From contig WPIO01000005.1 in the NCBI GenBank assembly GCA_009760855.2, positions 4,696,001 through 4,760,000 of the forward strand: DNA of 64,000 nt. Direction: 5' to 3'. A program made the position numbers and the translations under genes. Positions 55,641-64,000 of this stretch are shown piece by piece. The first letter of the stretch is position 1; each line of letters begins with the position of its first letter. The notes beneath the pieces are model-generated. The model made no database searches, had not been told where the DNA came from, and was given only the letters and a program-made list of their open reading frames with translations. The DNA is from Cristatella mucedo (taxonomy: Eukaryota; Bryozoa; Phylactolaemata; Cristatellidae).

Positions 55641-55847
55641 ACATGCCGGTTCCAGTCTGCATGGCCAAATTTGGCTCTAGAGAAGGAAAGTTGGCTAGTC
55701 TGGAAAAATATGTATAAGGATGGTCACTCTATTACTCTACGTAGTTCAAGAAACATAGTTCCGGTGCTCCGTGAGTGCAAGGTCACCGCGAGACTATGCA
55801 AGCACCTCTCCTACAGATGCAGGTTCACAGTCCTTCGCTCATTTAAG

Positions 55848-56330
55848 TTCTCGCGTTAACGAAGGCGGCTGCCTCTAAGGCGGGCACCCAACTTCGTTCT
55901 ATAATTCATCAGCAGTGGACCTTCGGATCGGGAGCTCTGCCGAGTAGCACGCACCTGGCATTCACAGCGTGGCCCGTCTTCAATGTGTCCGTATCGCGAG
56001 CTTCCGTTATTTTGTCGGAATCATTTTATCGGTCAGAGCGTAGGCATTGCAGCCCCGCCGGCTCGCTGCCCTTTGACCTGCAGGTCGTCCGACCCGTGAT
56101 GGTCACGCTTGCCTCGCTCTGCTTGTAGCCTCTACCTGCTGAGCGACGCGAATGCGAACGCGGACGAGTACGTCGCGATCGTCGGTAGCGATCTGGATCG
56201 GCGACTCCGTCTGTATCCGTTCGATGCGTCTGGAGCAGCGAACAATGCGTTCGTCAACCCGGCCATGCTATTCATGGTCAACGTGGTCAAGTCCCCCGGT
56301 GACTCCTGCTGCCAACTCATGGGTAGCTGA
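55848..56330 (+). CDS. U1 module, unit D: two-exon gene end, open
   Basis: Exon a 55848-56031 (184 nt) reads STHLAFTAWPVFNVSVSRAS and ESFYR at its end; donor GTCAGA. Intron 56032-56128 (97 bp, TTGTAG). Exon b 56129-56330 reads ADEYVAIVGSDLDRRLRLYP, NPAMLFMVNVVKSPGDSCCQ and ends MGS, then TGA, five codons short of the usual SSRRK ending because of a changed Arg codon. Otherwise open. The neighbouring U2 is a pseudogene. Confidence 0.5.
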
Positions 56331-57060
56331 AGAAATTAGTCCTCCACTTGCATAATTTGTATGGACAGTCAACCCGAGACCGTGCCCGTCGTCGCTTCCC
56401 CTTGAATGTGTGGTTAACGCGAGTGAGGTTTTTGTCACCGTCGTTGTTGACCAAGCCTTCCATGAGTTTTCTTTGGCTGGTGCAGTGGTTCACATCGCTG
56501 CCATCCTTTCGTGAGCGGCAGTGTGCCGCACGCGCTTGCTACCAGCTGACACTCGCTATCCGTCAACGGGCCGAGCAGGTCATCGTCCAGAGCACGTCAT
56601 CTAGCCGAGCACGGCCTGCAGCCGCTGTTACTCGTCCATCTTTTACATGTACTATTGCAGCTTTCGCGATAGCGTGTTTACGTTCGTGTTTTGCAAATAA
56701 ATAGATAATAATGCAACTAATAAGTAAGAAAAAAGTGAAATATAGAATGGCCGCTCGCTATAGTGCACCCGCTGGAGGCAGATCTCGTCTGAACTACATA
56801 TTTGATGCTTAAGTGGGAATGAATATTTGTATCGATGCGGTCAACTAGCTGTACATCGTCAATTCTAGAGAAGTCATAGATTCAACGTAGATTTGATTCT
56901 ATCTAAAGAAGCCCAAAGCAAGTCTACCGAGCGTATTGGAATGCCTTTCATTCTTTCTATTGCCCATATGCTGGCTACGCCCGCCCGGGCTACACCGGTC
57001 GGAGATCGTGGGTCCACTTTGGAATACGACATGATGCTTAATTTTACGCTTGTAATTATC
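56331..57060 (+). repeat. Conserved 3' flank of U1, unit D
   Basis: Pairs with 49730-50450 and 14533-15180. GGGCCGAGCAGGTCATC-type words at about 56568-56610 and AATAAA near 56696. Confidence 0.6.
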
Positions 57061-57480
57061 CGCACACGCTCGTGAATTTAAATACTGCCGCATTTTTTAG
57101 TGACCTGCACTTGTTCCACATTAAACTGTGAGTCGACATCCAAACCATGTTACGTGCAAACGTTACGAGTAGCAGCATCCCCTGTGGTGTGAGCCTGCTA
57201 TTGTTGTTAGCATTGCAGCGTCGACCCCTAATGTATGCCCGACATGCCGCAGGTGGTTCTGCAATTGACTCGGTGCAGTGCCTGGCCTTTGATGTAAGCA
57301 TTTAACCAACCACAGATGTACTTGTTTATCTGTGGTGAGTCAGCTCGGTTGTGTATGTATCCACTGAGGGAATGCTGATCGAGTCTCGTTCACTGCTCAC
57401 GTCCGTCCTCCAGTCTCCTCGAAAGTCCACGAGAACAGCCACTGCTTCAGTCATCGGTTGATTCCACTGTCAACGGCACA
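57060..57480 (+). repeat. Repeat R4, copy 2
   Basis: Matches 16240-16700 (GAGTAGCAGCATCCCCTGTG). Confidence 0.6.
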
Positions 57481-57634
57481 AAAGAGCTAGACAGCAGAGC
57501 GGAACTCATTTAGCTACTGCAGCCGTCCGACTGCAATACCGTGGGAGGAAGCGGTATGGTATGCTTCCGATCTCGTAGCCACAACAGCCGAAGACGAAAG
57601 CCAAGTTCGATGCCGCAGCAGCCAAAGATGAAGG

Positions 57635-58123
57635 ATGGGCAGCACGACGGCTTCCAGCGGCGAGCCTATAGTGGTACTCGGCTTTGCGATAGGAGCCTGC
57701 GACGAGGCGGAGGCGGCCGATAAGAGCGTCGCTGGGAAGGAAAGCACTCCTGAGAGCGACCTCTCGGCCGCGATGCCCAGTAGTGAGAGCGCCTTAGCGG
57801 CAGAAGGCTTCCACACGAGTGTCGCGGTGCCGAGGGCAGAGGAGCACAACCACGAGAGCACCTCGGCGGTGTTTAACTTCGCGAGCACCGTGGCCCTATC
57901 AATGTGCCGGAGTGTTCTTCACGTTGCCGGATCAGCCGGTGTTGAACGCCTAAGACCGGCAATCGGAGCTCAAATAAAAGTGACCTGCGGGAACCGCATG
58001 GCCGGGGGAGCAGTGTCCCGGCTTTGCCTAAAAGTGGGCAGCATGTATTACTGGCTCCTCTTGGGCTGCAGAGCTGATATGTACCACCTGCGAGTGCTGT
58101 CACGTAGCCTGCACTCCAGTTAA
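57635..58123 (+). CDS. Single-copy ORF of 162 codons, unrecognised
   Basis: ATG with A at -3 and G at +4. The N-terminal half is acidic and Ala/Ser-rich (GACDEAEAADKSVAGKESTP, EEHNHESTSAVFNFASTVAL), the C-terminal half has VTCGNRMAGGAVSRLCLKVG and a Tyr/Leu-rich patch (SMYYWLLLGC). The same frame continues upstream for more than 30 codons except for one TGA just before the ATG, so the coding region may be longer with a nonsense change or exon boundary. It lies between two copies of repeat R4. The opposite strand is open for 124 codons (57514-57888). No domain recognised. Confidence 0.35.
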   Translation: MGSTTASSGEPIVVLGFAIGACDEAEAADKSVAGKESTPESDLSAAMPSSESALAAEGFHTSVAVPRAEEHNHESTSAVFNFASTVALSMCRSVLHVAGSAGVERLRPAIGAQIKVTCGNRMAGGAVSRLCLKVGSMYYWLLLGCRADMYHLRVLSRSLHSS

Positions 58124-58369
58124 GCCGGTCGGAAGCCGTCAATATCAATAATAAGCAGCCGATAGAGCACGAACGACGGACTGCAGGGCAGGGCAGCAGT
58201 TTTGGCTTAGGGTTACCGTCGGAGCAGAAAGTAGAGAAGTGCCTGGGGAACCGATGGCTACATTGTCCAATCGCGAAGGCCTCCCACTATCCAGCCATAT
58301 ATGGCAGGACTATGCCACTTAGTTTCTATGGTGGAAGTGGATGCTGTGTGGGCTCGCTATTGTAATTAG

Positions 58370-58850
58370 TACAGCAGCCTCGGCCATCAACGTATGCCCC
58401 ACCTACGCTTGTGGTTTCTGCAATTGACTCACTGCAGCACTTGGCCTTTATGTATGCTTGTGGCCCACCTCAGATGCACTTCCTTATTGATAAATAATAA
58501 ATAAATGAATACTAGCTGATTGAACAGCATCTCCTTGTAAGGCGACAGAAGACCCGTGACGGCTATCACGACTGCCAGCACTAGCGATAAAGGAGCACCC
58601 ACCTCAGGTATCTCACCCATGGCCTCGGTGCCGAGGTCGTGAAAAGCAACCGCCTCACCTAGTGAGCAAGTACGGCTCATCGAATATCTGTGGTGAGTCA
58701 GCTAGCTCGTATTGGTACCCGCTGAGGGAATAAAGATCGAGAATCGTTCACCTCTCACGCCCGCTCTGTGTCTCAAAGAGACTCCACAATAACAGCCGCC
58801 GCCAGAGACACTGCCATACAACGCCCCCATGTACTCCAGTTAGCATATTC
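58370..58850 (+). repeat. Repeat R4, copy 3, partial
   Basis: CAGCAGCCTCGGCCATCAAC, GCCCACCTCAGATGCACTTC and AACAGCCGCCGCC match the right half of 57060-57480, with about 200 bp inserted at 58490-58680. Confidence 0.5.
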
Positions 58851-60040
58851 TGTGCATGCTTGTTAATTTAATTACCGCCACATTTTTCACCAACCATCAC
58901 TTGTTCCACATAAAGCTGTACATCGACATCCAACCGTGTTGCTTGTATACCCCATAGTTCTTATACTCCAGTCGACCACAATAGAATGACAATAATAATA
59001 TATGACATAATGTGATTAAGAGATGATACAACGTTTGTTATCAACTATTGATCAAACGAACTGTAGGAAGCACAGCTAAAACTTCGAGTAAGCCGTTCCA
59101 TCACATATAGGGTTACCAACGACAGTTGACCATTTATGATATCTATAAAGTCCTTGCCTTGATAGCAATTCCACGCTGTTAACTAAGAGCTGGATATTTC
59201 TCAGCTCCGAGCAGATTACTGTACACAGAATACAATAGAAAGTGCATTTGACTAGCCACCTTTGTAGAATTTGCCTCGTATATGGCGGTCTAAACCTTCG
59301 ATTATGCCATATACGAATGCCAGTTATCACACTTAAAGAACCCCAAAAACGTTTTTGTAGTGTATTTATTTGACTAATTTAGTATGTGAGAGATTCACAA
59401 TCGTCTGTCTAAACGGAGCTCTTTCTGAAAGGCTATCATGACTGTACAGTTACTGCAACCGTCAAAACTGTTAAGTCACGGATGACTGAATATAGTATAC
59501 AGAAACGAAAAGGCATCAGCTAAAGGTCGATACTTCTGTAGAGATCTATAGGATTTCTAAATTTTGATTTCAGCCTGATAGCATGCTTTTCTGTAAAAAC
59601 ATTTAGGCAGTCTACATCACCCAGCAGTCATTTCACGTGCGAGATTGGCAGTATCAATGGGGTGGGGCTGTCAACTCGCCTTTAGGTCAAAACAGCCTAG
59701 CCAGTGCTTTATGATAATAATATTAATAACAATACAATTGATAAAGCGCTTTCAAAGAACTCAAACTATTTATAGGCGCTTTAAAATTGCTGCAAAGAAG
59801 GCACGGTCAAATCAGATTCGTATGTTCACTTATTACAATTCGAGATACGTGTTGATTCGGATGTAAATGACTGGCCTGCGGAAATTACCATTCAAGCGGT
59901 GACGTGGTGCGATAGCTTACTTGGAAGCCACAGACGAGTTCCTGAAGCTATAGCAGTGCTCGACTGCCTTCTAGCCTTTCTTTTACCATGACTTTCGATT
60001 AAAGCGAAACTAGAAAGTCTAGAGCTTACGGCACCAGGAA
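58850..60040. other. AT-rich stretch, no gene seen
   Basis: No conserved ORF. Contains one LINE tail at 59715-59800 (listed separately). Confidence 0.4.
59715..59800 (-). mobile_element. LINE 3' tail, diverged
   Basis: Minus strand: GCAATTTTAAAGCGCCTATA, GAAAGCGCTTTATCAATTG, then AT-rich ATT-like repeats. Confidence 0.55.
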
Positions 60041-60320
60041 GGTTTGCATCCAGGTCAGCCGCTGTGGCCGTACAGAATTGGATCAGCTGAGGCTTGCCAC
60101 CAACGAATCAAGCAGTTTGTTGCATTCCTAGATTGAGGCTACCTGCGACCGAGTCGTCCAAACAGCTGACGCCGGTCAGAAGGTTGAAAAGTTCACTGCA
60201 ATTTTGAAGTTCAGCAATCCTTCATCGACTACGAACCTTTCGGAGAGAGTCGCTTTACGGCATCGATAGCAGATGGCCGAGTCAGCTTGGCTCTTGCCTT
60301 TGGCATCACAAGTTCAGCAA
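60040..60320 (+). repeat. Diverged R1 relative
   Basis: Resembles 1650-1930: CTGCGACCGAGTCGTCC, GAGAGTC, AGATGGCCGAG and GGCATCAC in the same order with many changes. Confidence 0.45.
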
Positions 60321-60419
60321 GCAGGAGAGAAAGCTGAGCGATAGGGGCGATGAGAACTGGATACAAGGTGTCGCTTGTCTGAAGGCGGGTCGCGTCAGAT
60401 GAAATGGACTGTGCATGCA

Positions 60420-61250
60420 TCTCTCGCGGTACATATGCACGAAATCAAGGTGTCCTCTTTCAAAGTGACCTTTCACTTGACGACCCCACCAGGTCCACAG
60501 CCAAGTCAGCTTACTTTAAGCTTCATCCGATAGGTGAGATTCGGGCTTTCTTATGCAGGGATACTATATCTAAATTGGTTTCATGCATTTCTTTCATCCC
60601 TTCTCGACGCCTGTACTGATGGTGTCAAACACGGCAGCTCAAACTTGTCTGTCGCGAGCTCCTCTTACGAACCACATCCCACCACTTCTAGCCAACCTGC
60701 ACCAGCTCTAGTTCAAGAAGAGTGTGGCCTTAAAAGTTCGGTCACTGCTTTAAGATACCTCTCAGGCTTCACCTGGCTCAAGAATCCAGGTTATCAGATT
60801 TACCTACTCTCTAGGCAACGCGTCACACGCCTACTTTTCAGAATTAAACGCTTTAGCTACGCATCGTGCTAACCTAAAATCTTTTTAAGACCTGTCTTTC
60901 GTTCATATGCTTCCAAAGCGTGAAACCTCTGCCGACTAACTTCATGAAATCCCCTTACTTGATGACATTTAAAAATGAAGCCAACACCGCATCTGTTTAT
61001 ACCTGTACTTAGTGAGTTGTAATTCCTGATTCTTGTAATTCGACTTTTGTTTGCTTGGGCACGCTTACATAGTGCAAGCTGCCACTAACAATATTTGAAT
61101 GCTGACCCTGTGCATGTAACCTCTAACAATGTTATGCTTGTAGACGTTGAGCATTTACTACTAAAATTCAATCGTGCTTCCTTTACAAGATCCACAGAGT
61201 GCATAGAAAGAGATTAAGTTACCTGAGGACGCTCTGCAAATTTATTTTTA
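60420..61250 (+). mobile_element. LINE (family 1), degraded 3' half
   Basis: ARNQGVLFQSDLSLDDP, KSAYFKLHPIGEIRAFLCRD, then frames broken; 3' UTR words ATAGTGCAAGCTGCCACTAAC and an altered tail (GTGCATAGAAAGAGATTAAG...GACGCTCTGC). Old copy judged by divergence. Confidence 0.65.
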
Positions 61251-61855
61251 TCGTTTGAAATTCCGCTTTTGATCCAGTTTGTGGGTATTCTTTCATGAAT
61301 TCATGTCAAGTAAGACTACCAGTTTATTGCAACTCACAAAGTGCCAGAAAATAAGCAGGCTGCTCTGTAGCTGTGAAGTGGCTTTAGCGGTGAAGCGGCT
61401 AGTACGCTAGCCGAGTCGCCGATGAACCCATCCCAACATTATCTCTCAGCAGTTCGAGCGACCACGTGCCTGCCGGTGGAGACAGACCTGCTATGTCCTC
61501 AGAGCAACCTGCACAAGCGCCGTGCTACAGCTAGCTGCCTCTTGACCTTTGACTAGGCGGGAAAGGGTGGCTAACCGAAGATCTGGCCGATAATGTTGGC
61601 AGCGTTTCACGACCCCGAAACGTACAGCGGCCGTCGCCGGGCAACTCTTCTCTGACGGTTTAGCCGGTGTCCGGTCTAAAGGTGCATCGAGCATCACACC
61701 GCTTTCTAGCTCAAACCGGTTAGGACAGACGCCAGCGGAATTCTTCGCGAACGACTTCGCGGGATTCGCCAGTTTGTCACGTCCTAGCTAACGCCATTAC
61801 GGTGCACCGCAGTCATCTCTGTGTTCGTGACGACGACGAAAGACGATCGAAGTGA
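61250..61855. other. No gene seen
   Basis: Becomes GC-richer from 61380. No ORF longer than 68 codons that I can support. Confidence 0.35.
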
Positions 61856-62383
61856 CACAACAGGTCGCTAAATGAACGTCTAACCGGCTGCAGTAAAGAG
61901 CCCAGGCGACCTATTCTCCACACCGGCCCTCGCACCATTCGGATATGTCGTATTTCCTACTTTATAGAGACCCGGGCTTTAACGGAAACTGAGTTTCGGC
62001 CGAAGGCTCTCTGCCGTGCCTGCGCTGTAGGCCACAGACGAGTGGCACGACGGCGTGCGACTCATCGGCCCAGCGAACAGTCGCCGCGTATGAGAGAGCC
62101 GGAAGTCTCTGAGGAATTTGTCGCTCGGGTGCAGCCACCGCTGGGGCGCTCGAGAGTCCTTCTAAAGCTGCGGCCAATGGGATCGTATCCGTTGGACTTA
62201 AGTATGACAGACATCCTTCTCCCGCCCTTGCCACCGCTGAGCTGCGACGGACTCGCTCGGACACGCCCATCAAGAGAGTGCACAACTTCCGACAGACCCT
62301 CAGAGCTCTACCGAAGCCGATTGTCGCGGCGCACGCACCTATGGACGCGGCTATCGTCAGCTTTGCCGAACCATCAGATCTGA
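61856..62383 (+). CDS. Orphan open frame of 175 codons, exon-like
   Basis: Open from just after TGA at 61853 to TGA at 62381-62383. The first in-frame ATG is at 62090, leaving about 97 codons, so the left half would need an upstream exon. It reads RICRISYFIETRALTETEFR, LCRACAVGHRRVARRRATHR, then MREPEVSEEFVARVQPPLGR and LLKLRPMGSYPLDLSMTDIL followed by a Pro/Leu run. No similar sequence in the window and no domain I recognise. A 107-codon ORF (62285-61962) lies on the other strand, typical for GC-rich DNA, so chance is possible. Confidence 0.35.
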   Translation, partial: HNRSLNERLTGCSKEPRRPILHTGPRTIRICRISYFIETRALTETEFRPKALCRACAVGHRRVARRRATHRPSEQSPRMREPEVSEEFVARVQPPLGRSRVLLKLRPMGSYPLDLSMTDILLPPLPPLSCDGLARTRPSRECTTSDRPSELYRSRLSRRTHLWTRLSSALPNHQI

Positions 62384-62399
62384 GCAGATAGAGAGCGCC

Positions 62400-63120
62400 T
62401 TCTATTGATTCGTTAGAGACAGAACTGAGGAGCTAGTTAATTGAATAACTGGCAACTGTGGGAGACAGCTCCTGATCTTGGATAGGGACCGGACGTGATG
62501 GCTAGCTGTAGAAGCAGTCTCCTGAATAAAGCTTTTAAAATCTAGGCAGCTGTCAAAAACGACACCAAAATTTTGAGCACGTGGTAATGGTTGCACAATA
62601 GCATCACCTATTAGAAGAGCAAAGCCTTTTAATCCAGCCACTTGCTTAGGGTGTCCTGTGTGCAGCAGTTTGGTTTTATCATCATTCAGTTTCAGGAAGT
62701 TTTGAGACATTCAGGATCAAATATCAGCAAGGCAGCATTCATTTTCTCAGTTGCTGCAGCAGATTCCGACGGTTTGAATGACAAATACAGCTAAGTATCG
62801 TTAGCATACAAGCGATGTCCTATTCTATGGGCCTTAATCACTTTTCCCAGAGGTAATATATAAACGGAGAACAGAACGGGACCGCGTAAAGACCCTTTAG
62901 GGACTCCACAAGTTACGCTTCTCTCGTGTGAGGCCTGACCCCCACACGACACGGATTGAACGCGATCAGACATGTACGATTTAAATCACGCCAGTGCTTC
63001 GTCTACCAGGCAGATCGTTCTCCTTAATTGTTCAAGCAGAAAATCGTGACCAATTGGTTTCGAAGGCAGCAGTGAGATCAGGTAGAGCTAGGATAGTGAA
63101 ATTCCCGTCGTCGTCATTGC
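62400..63120 (-). mobile_element. LINE (family 2) reverse transcriptase fragment
   Basis: Minus strand, right to left: TILALPDLTAAFETNW (RT motif with Asp), FKSYMSDRVQSVSCGGQASH, VPKGSLRGPVLFSVYILPLG, HRIGHRLYANDTQLYLSF (YADD changed to YAND), NDDKTKLLHTGHPKQVAGLK and FGVVFDSCLDFKSFIQETAS. CR1/Jockey superfamily. Catalytic Asp replaced by Asn and frames interrupted, so inactive. Confidence 0.75.
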
Positions 63121-63129
63121 GTCGTTGGA

Positions 63130-63240
63130 TTGGTCCAACACGTATATCATACCAGCCACAGTGGTGGCCACATTCTAGATCTCGTGATCACTAAAGATGT
63201 GTTCCCCACCGTCTTTGCGGTGGGCCCACTGACACTCTGA
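63130..63240 (+). mobile_element. LINE endonuclease C-terminal remnant
   Basis: Plus-strand frame QHVYHTSHSGGHILDLVITK then DVFPTVFAVGPL, the motif (GGHxLDLVIT) that ends the apurinic-type endonuclease domain of CR1/Jockey LINEs. It abuts the minus-strand RT fragment, so two elements or an inversion meet near 63120. Confidence 0.6.
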
Positions 63241-63419
63241 GATCATTTTTCGGTCTCGTTAACTGTTCCCCTTCTTTTGCTAACTAAATAAGGGTTTTTA
63301 ATGTATGGCTAACTTTAGGGGGACAAGAATATTCAATATAAAATCACGCTTAGCGCTGACCGCAGATTTTCAGTCGCATTCCACTTAATTACAGTGGATT
63401 GCTTCCGATCGCAGTAATT

Positions 63420-64000
63420 CGCTGCAACAGCTGCCGCTCAGCCATCCGTACTGCACGGTCAAGCGTCGCCGGCCGAGCTTGCACAGGCGTACAGCAGCTC
63501 CGTCCGCCATTGTCATAAATTCTTGGTGCCCAGTACGAACGCTAAGCGGCGATGCAGTGCAATCACTGTAACCGCACAAGTGCAATCGCTGTAACCAAGG
63601 GCCGCTCAGCAACCAAAAGCTCGCAACAGCACGTGCTATTTTGTTCTTTCTAAGCGATATCCGTGCATGGCCTGGGCGCAACTACAAATACTCGGGCTCA
63701 CTAGGCGGGTCAGTCTCGTCGGCTTTTTGCCGAAGCCTTCAGCTATCCGCCGTAGAAGACAAGGTATTAGACACGAGCGTTTATCTGTGCCGGTGGCAAC
63801 CTTGGCGGACTACCGAGGTCTGCAAGCTTACAAAGCCGCAGACTTGCAGAGGCACCGGGCGACTCCACGGCGCAGCTGCGTCGACGCCTCGTGAGCAGAG
63901 CGACAGACTCACGCTACGAGTTGCTGCAAGAGTTCGTCCTGCCGCTCTGGCAGCCCACAGCCTGACCACTGAGCAGCGTCTGGCGACCATGCAAGTCATC
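63420..64000 (+). pseudogene. U3 module, copy G, cut by window end
   Basis: Matches the 5' half of U3: TGCACGGTCAAGCGTCGCC (compare 10585 and 44490), then the frame HERLSVPVATLADYRGLQAY, KAADLQRHRATPRRS, and GCCCACAGCCTGACCACTGAGCAGCGTCTGGCG at the edge, as in 17330-17380. State beyond 64000 unknown. Confidence 0.5.

Noticed and set aside
56132-56320. Antisense ORF of U1 exon b (also 331-549, 3385-3600 and others)
   Set aside because: Open in most copies, but the sense strand has conserved splice sites, an in-frame exon join and a conserved stop codon; the antisense is most likely a shadow of the codon bias.

Overview
The window looks like repeat-rich invertebrate (metazoan) DNA, not bacterial or viral. 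It has short GT-AG introns, AATAAA signals after stop codons, CR1/L2-type LINE fragments ending in ATT repeats, tRNA-derived SINEs that share that LINE tail, a probable solo LTR, and long GA/CT microsatellites. Species cannot be read from the sequence. I see no rRNA, functional tRNA, CRISPR array or bacterial-style operon.

The dominant content is one multi-exon unit that I do not recognise. It occurs about seven times in both orientations, always with three modules in the order U3, U2, U1 along the sense strand. Minus-strand units are F (about 7.2-3.4 kb) and E (about 33.4-29.2 kb). Plus-strand units are A (10.3-15.2 kb), C (17-21 kb), B (44.2-50.4 kb, followed by an extra U1 called B2 at 50.9-51.4 kb) and D (52.0-57.1 kb). 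Partial copies lie at the left edge (U1 copy 0) and the right edge (U3 copy G). U2 encodes an N-terminal hydrophobic signal or anchor exon followed by a beta-rich-looking domain. U1 encodes a related two-exon domain. U2 in unit A is fully open (three exons, 197 residues), and U1 is open in copies 0, A, D and F. The other copies carry identifiable stops, frameshifts or deletions. This is a young, decaying, locally duplicated gene cluster whose introns are kept, so it spread by DNA-level duplication. U3 is the least resolved module; its signal-like exon is clear, the rest is ambiguous.

Layout: 0-3.2 kb holds U1 copy 0 and repeats R1 and R2. 3.3-7.3 kb is unit F. 8.2-10 kb is repeat R3. 10-15.2 kb is unit A. 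15.2-16.9 kb is sparse, with repeat R4. 17-22 kb is unit C plus a second R1. 22-26 kb has a lone ORF, a satellite-like array with a period near 180 bp, and R2. 26-29 kb is AT-rich with two SINEs. 29-33.5 kb is unit E. 33.7-34.3 kb has a second short coding family (F4) between CT and GA tracts. 34.7-39.4 kb is a run of LINE fragments. 39.4-43.5 kb is two R3 copies, one split by the LTR. 43.5-57 kb is F4, units B and D. 57-64 kb has R4, two lone ORFs, LINE fragments and the start of unit G.

How the genes relate: U2 and U1 carry related domains and compatible splice phases, so they may be neighbouring paralogues or alternative 3' exons of one gene. U3 and F4 diverge from a shared GA/CT tract at two loci, which suggests a bidirectional promoter. 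Function is unknown; the hydrophobic exons suggest secreted or membrane-anchored products. All exon boundaries are inferred by comparing copies within the window; no transcript or database evidence was available.
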